In this document: piece by piece, positions 17,360-27,937 of the stretch
Layout of the letters: every line of letters begins with the position of its first letter
Position numbering within the stretch: position 1 is the stretch's first letter
Source of the DNA: Enterovirga sp.
GTDB lineage: Bacteria; Pseudomonadota; Alphaproteobacteria; Rhizobiales; Beijerinckiaceae
Assembly (NCBI RefSeq): GCF_028290205.1
Contig: NZ_JAQGKF010000047.1
Location: forward strand, 1-43,771
Direction of reading: 5' to 3'
Length of the DNA: 43,771 nt
Notes under the pieces: model-generated
Database searches by the model: none
Seen by the model: the letters and a program-made list of their open reading frames with translations, nothing else
What the model was told of the DNA's origin: nothing
Made by a program: the position numbers and the translations under genes

Positions 17360-17713
17360 GTGGAGCGCCACCGCCCCTGGCTCCGCAGCGCCGAATTCCT
17401 GGGCGGGTTTCTGTTCTGGAGCGCCCAGTTCACGGCCGTCTACATGGCGACCTCGGTCGCCTGCGGCCGCGGGCTCGGCGAGGCCACGCTGCTCGGGGTG
17501 AACGTCGTCACGCTCATCGTGCTTGCGACCAGCGCCTCCGCGCTGGCGGGCGCTGCGGCGTTGCTGCTGTTGGCGCTGCGGCGCCGGCGGGCGGGCGGGC
17601 TCGACCGCAGCCAAGCCTTTCTGAACGATGCCACGGCCCTGATCTCGGGTCTGGCGCTCGTGGCCATCGCCTACACGGCGGCGCCGGCGCTGCTGGTCCC
17701 GGCCTGCCCCTGA
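17360..17713 (+). CDS. Small membrane protein of the oxidase operon
   Basis: A 117-residue protein starting with GTG one base after the subunit I-III stop, so it is clearly in the oxidase operon. Three hydrophobic segments are visible (about 13-32, 42-68 and 88-112) with a basic loop LRRRRAGG after the second. I do not recognise a named family; the position (third gene after ctaC-ctaD) suggests a subunit IV-like or assembly role. Its last 43 bp overlap the end of actF on the other strand. It has no CuA, heme or thiol motif, so it is not a Cox11 or SCO chaperone. Confidence 0.75.
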   Translation: MERHRPWLRSAEFLGGFLFWSAQFTAVYMATSVACGRGLGEATLLGVNVVTLIVLATSASALAGAAALLLLALRRRRAGGLDRSQAFLNDATALISGLALVAIAYTAAPALLVPACP

Positions 17714-18771
17714 CCGGAGGGCTCGTGCGGGCGGCGCCGGAGGGCGGCCGCGAACCAGATTCCCCAGAGCAGAGCCAGAAGCGACGGCACGCCGAGGTCC
17801 CAAAGCGTCAGGCCGAGCGCGGGCGCGGCCGGGCGCAGCAGCCAGACCATGAAGGCGCCGTGGGCGGCGAGGGCGAGACCCGCCCCGACCATGATGATGC
17901 GCGGCCCCGTGCCCACTGGAACCAGGATCAGCAGCGCCACGCCGAGCGCCGCGACGGCCCCGACCAGCAGGACGAGCCACGGCCAGGCCGCGCTGCGCCG
18001 CAGATACCAGGCCGCCTCGTCCGGCAGGTTCGCCAGCCAGACGATCAGGAACTGCGCGAACCACGTCCACAGCGCGAGCAGGATCAGCACGATCAGCGCC
18101 CGCTCGAGGCTGACCATGCGGAATGCCTCCGGCGCCTGCCCGCGGCCAAGCGAGACCAGGATCGCGCCCGCCAGCGCGGCCAGGAGCTGGGTCATGGCGA
18201 AGGCGAACGGATAGAGCCCCGACCGGAAGAGCGGCTCCCGCGACAACACCCAGTCGAGCGTCGCGAAATCCACCGTCACGGCCAAGATGGCGATCCCGAC
18301 CGCGCTGGCCCTGCGGGGGCGCCGGCTGCCCGTGATCCAGTAGGCGAGCGCCGACCACACGGCCAGAAACACGCCGGCCCGAAGCAGAAACGGCCCCGGC
18401 TGCAAGAGGCCCCGCTCCGCCGAGGTGAGACCGCCGGGCGGCGCCGGCCCCGCCCAGGCGAACAGCTCCGGCAGCCGGAACGCCAACGGCAGGGCGAAGA
18501 CAACGAGCAGCGGCACCGTCCGGGACGCCGCCTCGGCCGCCGACCGCACCGGATCGAGCCAGTCCTCGCCCATGATGTGGCCGAACATCAGAAGCGCCAG
18601 GCTGCCGACCGACAGCCCGAACGCCGTGACGAAGGCCAGATACCAGCTCTCCAGGGCCGGCCCGGCCGGCAGCAGCGTGCCGAGCGCCGCGGCGGCGCAG
18701 CCCGCCAGGACAAGGGCCCCAACGCGAGGCCACGAGACGGGACCGGCGGCCGGGCGATCCTCTTCCGTCAC
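17671..18771 (-). CDS. actF: Alternative complex III subunit ActF (NrfD/PsrC-like)
   Basis: A 366-residue integral membrane protein with about ten segments, second NrfD-like subunit of the quinol:cytochrome c oxidoreductase (alternative complex III). Typical ActF features are LMFGHIMGEDWLDPVRSAAEAASRT near residue 63 and ADFATLDWVLSREPLFRSGLYP-like VDFATLDWVLSREP near residue 165, a motif common to ActF proteins. It sits last in the actABCDEF order. The ATG overlaps the actE stop by 4 bp. Its 3' end runs 43 bp into the convergent oxidase operon. The C-terminal tail (RRRPHEPSGQGQ) is hydrophilic and short. Confidence 0.92.
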   Translation of the reverse strand: MTEEDRPAAGPVSWPRVGALVLAGCAAAALGTLLPAGPALESWYLAFVTAFGLSVGSLALLMFGHIMGEDWLDPVRSAAEAASRTVPLLVVFALPLAFRLPELFAWAGPAPPGGLTSAERGLLQPGPFLLRAGVFLAVWSALAYWITGSRRPRRASAVGIAILAVTVDFATLDWVLSREPLFRSGLYPFAFAMTQLLAALAGAILVSLGRGQAPEAFRMVSLERALIVLILLALWTWFAQFLIVWLANLPDEAAWYLRRSAAWPWLVLLVGAVAALGVALLILVPVGTGPRIIMVGAGLALAAHGAFMVWLLRPAAPALGLTLWDLGVPSLLALLWGIWFAAALRRRPHEPSGQGQAGTSSAGAAV

Positions 18772-19223
18772 GGCGGGGGGCCGAGCGTCTGCAGGTGGTG
18801 GGCGATGGCCCAGGCATCCTCCGGCCGGACCCGGTCGGCCATCGGGTACATCAGGCCGAACCCGTCCCTGATCACCTGGACGGTGCGGGCCGGCTCCCCG
18901 CCGGGCTTCAGGGGCAGCGGGGCCGGGAAGCCGCGCCGGACGATCGGGCCGTCGCCGCCGCCCCGCTCGCCGTGGCAGGGCAGGCAGAACACGCCGTAGA
19001 GCTCGCGCCCCCGCTCCCGCAGCACCGGGGTCACCTCCGGCCCGGGCGGCCGCCAGGCCGCGCCGCGGGCGGCCGCGCCTTCGGGTCGCACGCCTTCGGG
19101 CAGGGTCACGGGAGAGCGCTGGACGGCGCGGGTCGCCGGGATGTCGGGCCGGTCGCTGGTTCCGGCATCGCAGCCGGACAGAAACAGCAGCGCCAGCACG
19201 GCGGGGCCGAGAGCCGCCCTCAT
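18768..19223 (-). CDS. actE: Alternative complex III subunit ActE, monoheme cytochrome c lipoprotein
   Basis: A 151-residue lipoprotein: signal with lipobox LFLSGC (Cys18), then a cytochrome c domain with CLPCH at 80-84 and a Met ligand in MYPMADRV (Met125 or Met128). GERGGGDGPIVRRGFP after the heme motif is typical of ActE. It is expected to hand electrons from ActA/ActB to the cytochrome c domain of subunit II. I chose ATG at 19223: GGAGGTG precedes it and it overlaps the actD stop by 4 bp; the open frame extends much further upstream without meaning. Confidence 0.93.
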   Translation of the reverse strand: MRAALGPAVLALLFLSGCDAGTSDRPDIPATRAVQRSPVTLPEGVRPEGAAARGAAWRPPGPEVTPVLRERGRELYGVFCLPCHGERGGGDGPIVRRGFPAPLPLKPGGEPARTVQVIRDGFGLMYPMADRVRPEDAWAIAHHLQTLGPPP

Positions 19224-19759
19224 GCGCCCCTCACCTCCTCGATCCGGTCCGGGCCGAGGGCGGCCAGCGCCTCCCGGGCGCCCCCGGCGGCGAACAGCGG
19301 GTCGTCCGCCCGGATCACGACAAAGAATCGGTCCTGCGACACGCGCGCAAAACCCGGCACGGAGAAGACCGGGTGGTCGAGCCGCGGCAGGCGCAGGATG
19401 GCCAGCATGGCGAGCAGCGTCGCGGCCCCGGCCCACAGGATGGCGACGATCACCGACGCCGGCACAAAGGCCGGCCAGGCGTGGAGCGGCCGGCCGCCCA
19501 CATTGAGCGGCAGGTCGACCGCGTTCATCCAATACTGGCCGCCATACTGGACCGCCGCCCCGGCGAGGCCGGCCCCGGCCGCGATCCAGGGCAGGATCCG
19601 GGCCTGCCAGCCGAGCGCGTGGGCGAGGTCGCGCATCGGAAACGGCGTGTACACGTCGAGGCGGCGGTAGCCCGCCGCCTTCAGCGCCTCCACGGCGCCG
19701 GTCAGGGCGTCCGGATGGCGGAACTCGGCCGCGACGCCGTGGAGGGGCGCCTCCCTCAT
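19220..19759 (-). CDS. actD: Alternative complex III subunit ActD (DUF3341)
   Basis: A 179-residue DUF3341 protein. The N-terminal cytoplasmic part has the family pattern AEFRHPDALTGAVEALKAAGY and LDVYTPFPMRDL (about 11-45). Two transmembrane segments follow (about 55-73 and 96-122). The loop between has QYGGQYWMNAVDLPLNVGGRP, strongly conserved in ActD. The C-terminal ferredoxin-like part ends with DRFFVVIRADDP. ActD is structural in the complex and has no cofactor. ATG at 19759 overlaps the actC stop by 4 bp and its stop overlaps actE by 4 bp. Confidence 0.94.
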   Translation of the reverse strand: MREAPLHGVAAEFRHPDALTGAVEALKAAGYRRLDVYTPFPMRDLAHALGWQARILPWIAAGAGLAGAAVQYGGQYWMNAVDLPLNVGGRPLHAWPAFVPASVIVAILWAGAATLLAMLAILRLPRLDHPVFSVPGFARVSQDRFFVVIRADDPLFAAGGAREALAALGPDRIEEVRGA

Positions 19760-21068
19760 GTCCGCTCCTGGTGCTCGTCGTGGCGCACCTCGTAGAGGGC
19801 GACCACGGGCACGAAGCGGGCGAACAGCAGCATCAGGGCGGCGAACAGCCCGAGCGTGCCGAGCAGCAGCCCGGCCTCCGTCAGCGTCGGCGCATAGGTG
19901 CCGCCCAGGGACGGCAGGTGGCCGCGCTGCAGGCCGCCGATCAGCAGCGAGAAGCGGTCGCACCAGACCGCCGCATTCACGGACAGGCCGACCAGGACCG
20001 GCCCCCAGAAGCCGAGCCGCGCCGCGCGCCACCACAGGATCTGGGGCACGAGGACGGCGAGCAAGAAGGCCAGAATGGCAAAGGGCGCATAGGTGCCGGT
20101 GAAGCGCTCGAGCCCGGCCCGCTGCCGCACCGGGTCGGAGAGCCACGTGGAGAGGGCCTCGTCCAGGAACAGGTAGCCGGCGGCAAGCGACGCCGCGAGC
20201 ACGAGCCGGCCGAGCAGGTTCATGTCGGCGTCGTCGATGATCCGTTCCAGGCGCAGCGTCCGGCGCAGCAGCGCGGCCACGAACAACACGGTTGCGAGCC
20301 CCTGAGCGAGGCCGGAGGTCACGAAGTGGAGCGGCAGCCGCGTGTCGTGCCAGCCCGGCACCAGCGTGGACGCGAATTCAAACGCGACGGTCGACTGCAT
20401 CACGAGGATCAGCGGCAGCACGAGCACGGCCACGATCCGATACGCGACCTGATGGTAGGCCCAGTGCCGGAGCGAGAAGCGCCAGCCGAGCGCCAGCAGG
20501 CCGTAGACCTGCGCCCGCCATCGGGTCGGGGCGCGGTCGCGCAAGGTCGCGAGGTCGGGGATGAGGCCCACATACCAGAGCAGCGACGTGACAAGGGCGT
20601 GGGTGGAGATGGCCCAGAAATCCCAGGTCAGGGTCGAGCGGAATTGCGGCCAGAGCTCGGTCGTCGCCGGATAGGGGAACACCCAGTAGAACAGCCACGG
20701 CCGCCCGAGATGGATAATCGGAAACAGCCCGGCGCAGACCACCGCCATCAGGGCCGTGGCCTCGGCGAAGCGGTTCACGGCCGTGCGGAGATCGTGCCGG
20801 CGCAGGACCAGGATGGCGGCAAACAGCGAGGCCCCGTTCGCGACGCCGATCCACCAGGCGTAGTTGATGAGGTCGAAGCCCCAGACGAACGGGATGTTGA
20901 CCCCCCACACGCCGACGCCCCGGATCCAGGCGGCACCGAGCGTCCAGACCAGGAGCCCGATCAGCGCGCCCGACACCGCCAGGGCCGCGAGCCAGGCCGC
21001 GCCGTAGCCGCGCGCCAGCGCCCGGTCCGCGACCTGCCGGGCTCCGGGCTGGACCGCGCTGTCCGCCG

Positions 21069-21072
<4 letters not shown>
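19756..21072 (-). CDS. actC: Alternative complex III subunit ActC (NrfD-like quinol-binding)
   Basis: A 438-residue membrane protein with about ten segments, the main quinol-oxidising subunit. NrfD/ActC motifs are VWGFDLINYAWWIGVANGASLFAA (from about 63), PIIHLGRPWLFYWVFPYP (about 118) and STLTWDFWAISTH (about 146), all typical of ActC. The later part has LPLHFVTSGLAQG and the C-terminal tail EVRHDEHQERT. ATG at 21072 overlaps the actB stop by 4 bp; the open frame extends further upstream only because of overlap with actB in another frame. Confidence 0.94.
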
Positions 21073-23921
<2,849 letters not shown>

Positions 23922-23923
23922 GG

Positions 23924-24592
23924 TCACCGGTGACAGGTGTTGCAATCGGCCAGAGGCGACAGCGGCTGCGTGGGAGCAGGCAGACGGCCCGGCACCGCCG
24001 CGCTCGCCGTGTCGGCACGGGCCATGCCCGCCGGGTGGGCGTCCCGGTGGCAGCCGAGGCACCACCCCATGGACAGCGTTTCGGCCTTGGCCGTTTCAGC
24101 CATGGTCTCGACCGGGCCGTGGCAGGTGGCGCAGCCGATCCCCTTCGCGACGTGGGCGCCGTGGTGGAAATACACGTGCGAGGGCAGCCGGTGCGTGGAG
24201 CTCCACACCACCGGCAGGCCCAGGGCCGCGGCGGTGCGCAGCGGCTCGAGGACGCTGGCCCCGGTCCAGATCTGGGAGTGGCAGGTCAGGCAGGTCCCGG
24301 TCGACGGCATGCCGGCATCGGCCGCCCGCTCCACGGTGGCGTGGCAGAAGCGGCATTCGACCCCGAGGGCGCCCGCATGGAGGCTGTGCTGGAAGGGGAT
24401 CGGCTGGGGGGCCGGGGCGCCGACCCGCCAGGCGGCGTCGGAGCGCGACCACACGAAGACGAGCGCCGCGACGGCCGCCGCGCCCATCACCAGGAGCGCG
24501 AGGGAGACCCTGAAACGCGTGGTAGCCCGGCGGGTGAAAAGGGGCGCCATGCGGTCCGGCGAGGAGGGTGGAGAGCCGGGCGAGCCTAGCAA
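23924..24592 (-). CDS. actA: Alternative complex III subunit ActA, pentaheme cytochrome c
   Basis: Up to 222 residues with one N-terminal membrane anchor (about 31-49) and five heme motifs: CRFCH, CLTCH, CATCH, CLGCH and CNTCH (at 80-84, 101-105, 154-158, 178-182 and 217-221). Many extra His (69, 72, 134, 139, 143, 147) can serve as distal ligands. Five hemes is the ActA hallmark. Start choice is open: TTG at 24592 has GGGAGGAG 2-4 nt upstream, while the ATG at 24550 (14 codons later, MAPLFTRRATTRF) has no binding site but is closer to the usual N-terminus. First gene of the act operon. Confidence 0.94.
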   Translation of the reverse strand: MLGSPGSPPSSPDRMAPLFTRRATTRFRVSLALLVMGAAAVAALVFVWSRSDAAWRVGAPAPQPIPFQHSLHAGALGVECRFCHATVERAADAGMPSTGTCLTCHSQIWTGASVLEPLRTAAALGLPVVWSSTHRLPSHVYFHHGAHVAKGIGCATCHGPVETMAETAKAETLSMGWCLGCHRDAHPAGMARADTASAAVPGRLPAPTQPLSPLADCNTCHR

Positions 24593-24617
24593 GTCTCCTC
24601 CCGGGCGGGCAAACGTT

Positions 24618-24634
24618 GGCAGGTCGGCCCTGCC
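24618..24634 (-). terminator. Hairpin between 74-residue gene and actA
   Basis: GGCAGG (24618-24623) and CCTGCC (24629-24634) form a 6-bp stem with a 5-nt loop in the 81-bp gap upstream of actA. On the minus strand it is followed by AACGTTTG, a poor T run. It could be a weak terminator or attenuator after the small upstream gene. Confidence 0.3.
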
Positions 24635-24673
24635 GGGAACTCGGCCGAGCGGGGAAGACCTGTCCGGACCGCC

Positions 24674-24898
24674 TCAGAAGGCGGCCTGGCTGAGCAGCAC
24701 GGTGCCCGCCGCGGCCGCCATGCTGGCCGCCGTAAAGCCCACCCGGAACTGCCCTTTTTTCCGGACCGCGGCTGGTGGCTCGGTGCCGTGAGCCGGGGAG
24801 GACAGATCGACGAGACGAAGGATCTTCTCCATCGTCTCCGCGTCACGCCAGAAGCGGTCCTCCGACGAAGACCCCAGCACCGCATCCGATCCAGACAT
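24674..24898 (-). CDS. Small protein with C-terminal membrane segment, unknown function
   Basis: A 74-residue protein. The first 50 residues are hydrophilic and acidic then basic (SEDRFWRDAETMEKILRLVDL, then AAVRKKGQFRVGF); residues about 53-74 form one hydrophobic segment that ends the protein (FTAASMAAAAGTVLLSQAAF), as in a tail-anchored protein. GGAGG stands 6 nt before the ATG, which supports a real gene. It precedes actA by 81 bp on the same strand. No family recognised. Its binding site lies inside an inverted repeat (24902-24937). Confidence 0.6.
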   Translation of the reverse strand: MSGSDAVLGSSSEDRFWRDAETMEKILRLVDLSSPAHGTEPPAAVRKKGQFRVGFTAASMAAAAGTVLLSQAAF

Positions 24899-24901
24899 GG
24901 C

Positions 24902-24937
24902 TGCCTCCGGCTGCCGCTGAGACGGTTAACGGAGGCA
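24902..24937 (-). promoter_or_regulatory. Stem-loop covering the ribosome binding site of the 74-residue gene
   Basis: TGCCTCCG (24902-24909) pairs with CGGAGGCA (24930-24937), 8 bp with a 20-nt loop. Read on the minus strand, the GGAGG used by the small gene before actA is in the arm next to the start codon, so folding would hide it. The pairing is seen directly; a control role is inferred. Confidence 0.35.
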
Positions 24938-25002
24938 TAACGTCGCGGTTCCGGCGCCGCCGACTTGGTTGTTTACTAACTCTTGCCGGCGGCGACCTTG
25001 GC

Positions 25003-25983
25003 TTATTCGGACTTGATCCCGGCCTTGGTGATGATCTCGCGCCATTTGACGACTTCAGCCGAGACGAACCGCTTGAACTCCGCGGCGCTCGAGCTCTCGG
25101 GCTCGGTGCCGATCTCGATCGGGCGGGCCTGCACCTTGGGATCGGCGACCGCGGCGGCAACCTCGCGCTCGAGCCGGCTGATGATCGCGGCGGGCGTTCC
25201 CTTGGGCGCCGCGAGCCCGAACCAGGCGTAGCTCTCGTAATCGGGCACCCCGGCCTCCAACATGGTGGGCACGTCGGGGAGCGAGCGGCTGCGGGTCTTG
25301 GTGGTGACGGCGAGGGCCTTCACCTGCCCGGCGCCGATCTGGGCAACCACGTTGGGAATGAGCTGGAAGCTGGCCGGCACGTCGCCGGATACGAGATCGA
25401 CCGCGATCTGGCTGCCCGACCGGTACGGCACGTGGACCATCTTGGTCCCCGCGGCGATGTCGAAATAGGCCCCGGCGAGATGCTGCGACGAGCCGCGCCC
25501 GACCGATGCGTAGCCGATCTGGTTCGGCCGCGCCTTCACGAAAGCGATGAACTCCTGGACGTTTGCGACCGGGATCTTGGCCGGATTGACCACCAGCACG
25601 TTCACCAGCCGGGCCACCGGCGAGATGAACTCGAAGTCCTTTTCCGGATCGTAGGGAAGCTGATCCAGCGTCCGGTTGATCACGAAGGGACCGGGGGCGA
25701 CGAAGACCAGCGTGTAGCCGTCCGGGTCGGACTTCGCCACCGCATCCGTTCCGACGTTGCCGCCGGCTCCGGCCTTGTTCTCCACCAGCACGCGCTGGCC
25801 GAGCTGCTGGCCGAGCTTGTCGGCCACGATGCGGGCGATGGTGTCGCTGGCGCTGCCCGGGCCGAAGGGCATGACGAGCTTGATCGGACGGCTTGGATAG
25901 CTGTCCTGCGCCGTGGCCGGCGCGGCCCAGGCGGCGGCCAGGGCCAGGGCGAGGAGCGCCGCTCGTCTCGATGATCTCATCAT
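25003..25983 (-). CDS. TctC/Bug-type periplasmic binding protein
   Basis: A 326-residue periplasmic solute receptor of the tripartite tricarboxylate transporter (Bug) family. Signal peptide MMRSSRRAALLALALAAAWA with cleavage after ATA at about residue 25. Family motifs are YPSRPIKLVMPFGPGSASD (about 29-47), VENKAGAGGNVGTDAVAKSDPDGYT (about 66-90) and VPYRSGSQIAVDLVSGDV (about 180). No TctA or TctB membrane genes are in the window, so it is an orphan receptor. The first ATG (25983) overlaps the UbiD stop (ATGA), which couples it to the decarboxylase and suggests the ligand is an aromatic or furan acid. TAA stop. Confidence 0.9.
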   Translation of the reverse strand: MMRSSRRAALLALALAAAWAAPATAQDSYPSRPIKLVMPFGPGSASDTIARIVADKLGQQLGQRVLVENKAGAGGNVGTDAVAKSDPDGYTLVFVAPGPFVINRTLDQLPYDPEKDFEFISPVARLVNVLVVNPAKIPVANVQEFIAFVKARPNQIGYASVGRGSSQHLAGAYFDIAAGTKMVHVPYRSGSQIAVDLVSGDVPASFQLIPNVVAQIGAGQVKALAVTTKTRSRSLPDVPTMLEAGVPDYESYAWFGLAAPKGTPAAIISRLEREVAAAVADPKVQARPIEIGTEPESSSAAEFKRFVSAEVVKWREIITKAGIKSE

Positions 25984-27404
25984 GACCGTTCTCCCTCCAG
26001 AGGCTGCTCGCCCGGGCGAGCCGAAAGCCGGGTGCGCCAGTTCGCGAGCGCCGCGTCGTCATCGAGCACCGCGCCGAGATCGAGCTCCCGCTCGCCCGGC
26101 ACGCGGATGCGCGTGAACTTGAATTCCGGCGCATCGAGCGGAACGGTGGCGTCCAGCCCCATCTTGGCGCCGAGGCCGTCGCGCGTGGACGGATCGAGCT
26201 TCGACCCCTGCGCGTGCGGGATCACGACGAGGTCGCGGTCAGCCTGGAACCGCGTCGCGACAGCCCATTCGACCTCGCCCGGGTCGTGGATGTCGACATC
26301 CTCGTCGACCACCACCACGTGCTTGATGTCGTAATGCCCGGCAAAGGCGCCCAGGATGACGTTCTTGGCCTCGCCCTCCGAGCGCTTCCGGAGCTTCACA
26401 TAGAGGTGATAGCGGCACACCCCGCCGCGCGAGAGATGCACGTCGACGACGCCCGGAAAGCTGCGCTGCAGATGGGCCAGCAGGGTCGCCTCGCGCGGGA
26501 TGCCGCCGAGCAGCAGATGTTCGAGCCCGCCGCCCACGATCGTGTGGAAGACCGGGTTGTTGCGGTGGGTGACCGCGTCGATCTCGACCACGTGGCGATG
26601 GGCGCGCTCGCCGTAATATTGCGGGAACTCGCCGAACGGCCCCTCGGGCTCGCGGGCCTTGGCCAGGATGCGACCTTCCAGCACGAACTCGGCCTGGGCC
26701 GGCACCCGGATCTCGTTTGTCTTGCACTTCACCACGTCCAGCGGCGCGCCGTGCAAAGCGCCCGCCACTTCGAGTTCGTCGGCATCGAGAGACAGAATGG
26801 CCTGCGACGCGAGCAGGGTCAGCGGGTCCACGCCGATCACGATGGCCATGGGCAGGTCCTGCCCGGATTCCTCGGCCATCTGGAAGAAGCTCATCGTGTG
26901 TCGGGGCAGCAAGAGCACGCCGAAGCGGTTGGGCTCGATCAGCTGCAGGCGGTGGATCGAGACGTTCTGGACGCCGGTCTTGGGGTTGCGGGCGATCAGC
27001 AGCCCGGCCGTCACATAGGGCCCGTGGTCGTGCTCGTTGTGGGTCGGCATCGGCAGGAGCCGCTTCAGGTCGACGTCGCGGTGCACCACGTCCTGCGCCG
27101 GCCCGCGCGCCACCTCGCGCCAGGGAACCGGGTTTTGCGCCGCGTGCTGGAAGCGGGCGATCACGCGGTCGGGCGTGACGCCCATCGCCTCGGCCATCCA
27201 GCCGCGGTCGGAAATCAGGCCCGACACCACCGGCACGGGATGCTGGTCCGGGCTCGGAAACAGCGTCGCCCGCGTGCCGTCGAGCCGCTTCGCGAGAGCC
27301 GCGACCTCGAAGCGCAAAGCCGCGCCCGGACGGGCCACGGCGAGCCGGCCCTTGTCGGCCAGGTGGTCGAGCCAGGCTCGAAGGGTCGTGATCGGCTGGG
27401 TCAT
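25980..27404 (-). CDS. hmfF: UbiD family prFMN decarboxylase, probable 2,5-furandicarboxylate decarboxylase HmfF
   Basis: A 474-residue UbiD-fold enzyme that uses prenylated FMN to remove a carboxyl group from an aromatic or unsaturated acid. The cofactor/metal region is Asn147...Arg152 (QNVSIHRLQ) and the acid/base pair is Glu254 and Glu259 (EGPFGEFPQYYG), spaced as in Fdc1. His296 (GGGLEH) and Arg304 (GIPREATLL) have the spacing of the substrate residues I recall from the HmfF structure. Together with the furoyl-CoA genes nearby this favours furandicarboxylate as substrate. Other UbiD substrates (hydroxybenzoates, pyrrole acids) remain possible. ATG at 27404 overlaps the stop of the TIGR02444 gene by 4 bp. 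Confidence 0.85.
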   Translation of the reverse strand: MTQPITTLRAWLDHLADKGRLAVARPGAALRFEVAALAKRLDGTRATLFPSPDQHPVPVVSGLISDRGWMAEAMGVTPDRVIARFQHAAQNPVPWREVARGPAQDVVHRDVDLKRLLPMPTHNEHDHGPYVTAGLLIARNPKTGVQNVSIHRLQLIEPNRFGVLLLPRHTMSFFQMAEESGQDLPMAIVIGVDPLTLLASQAILSLDADELEVAGALHGAPLDVVKCKTNEIRVPAQAEFVLEGRILAKAREPEGPFGEFPQYYGERAHRHVVEIDAVTHRNNPVFHTIVGGGLEHLLLGGIPREATLLAHLQRSFPGVVDVHLSRGGVCRYHLYVKLRKRSEGEAKNVILGAFAGHYDIKHVVVVDEDVDIHDPGEVEWAVATRFQADRDLVVIPHAQGSKLDPSTRDGLGAKMGLDATVPLDAPEFKFTRIRVPGERELDLGAVLDDDAALANWRTRLSARPGEQPLEGERS

Positions 27405-27907
27405 GATGCTGGGTCCGTGAGGGTGGCGCTCAGACGTGGAAGCGCCAGGTCGGGCGGCGCGCCGCTGCGGGCGAGAACGAGCCGGAGATTGGCCAGGGCC
27501 GCCTCCGCCCTGCCCTCCCCCGGGCGGGCAACGAGGCGCAGCGCCTCGGCGTGGAGCAGCGCGATCTCGATCCGCTCGGCCTCGATCTCGGTCTTCTGCA
27601 GGCGCTGCCGGAAGCTGGCCACCGGCTCGTGCCGCATCAGGGCCGAGGCTTTCAGGCCGCGCCGGACGCCCCGCAGCGGCGTGACCGCGAGGTCCCGCCA
27701 TGCGGCCGCGACGGCCTCCAGGCTGTCGAACTCCGCCCCGGACAGCGCGACCCCGCCCTCCCGGCCGAGCCACAGGCAGACCAGCAGCAGGCTGACATCG
27801 ACGCCAAATCGATCCTGCAGACCGAGGCACTCCTCCGCGACACCCGGGCGACCGTAGGCTAGGAGGGCGAAGCGCCAGGCCGAGCTGTCCAGATCGAGGT
27901 CGTCCAT
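27401..27907 (-). CDS. TIGR02444 (DUF2390) family protein
   Basis: A 168-residue protein that begins SSAWRFALLAYGRPGVAEECLGLQDRFGVDVSLLLVCLWLG-like (residues about 8-48), the hallmark of TIGR02444 proteins, which are small helical proteins of unknown function. The rest is helical with many Glu/Arg and no catalytic motif. ATG at 27907 with AGGGAAC just upstream. Coupled by a 4-bp overlap to the UbiD gene and divergent from ubiX, with only 30 bp between starts. In other genomes this family is usually not tied to decarboxylases, so the placement is of interest. Confidence 0.82.
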   Translation of the reverse strand: MDDLDLDSSAWRFALLAYGRPGVAEECLGLQDRFGVDVSLLLVCLWLGREGGVALSGAEFDSLEAVAAAWRDLAVTPLRGVRRGLKASALMRHEPVASFRQRLQKTEIEAERIEIALLHAEALRLVARPGEGRAEAALANLRLVLARSGAPPDLALPRLSATLTDPAS

Positions 27908-27937
27908 GTTCCCTGCCCCTTTTCGGGTCTCGCCCCG

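Noticed and set aside
14767-17433. 888-codon minus-strand frame opposite the oxidase gene
   Set aside because: Extremely Arg/His/Gly/Asp-rich with no recognisable domain, exactly antisense to a well-supported oxidase gene.
24899-25002. Relatively AT-rich gap as a possible attachment site or transfer border
   Set aside because: Only about 100 bp, no direct repeats, integrase or tRNA next to it.
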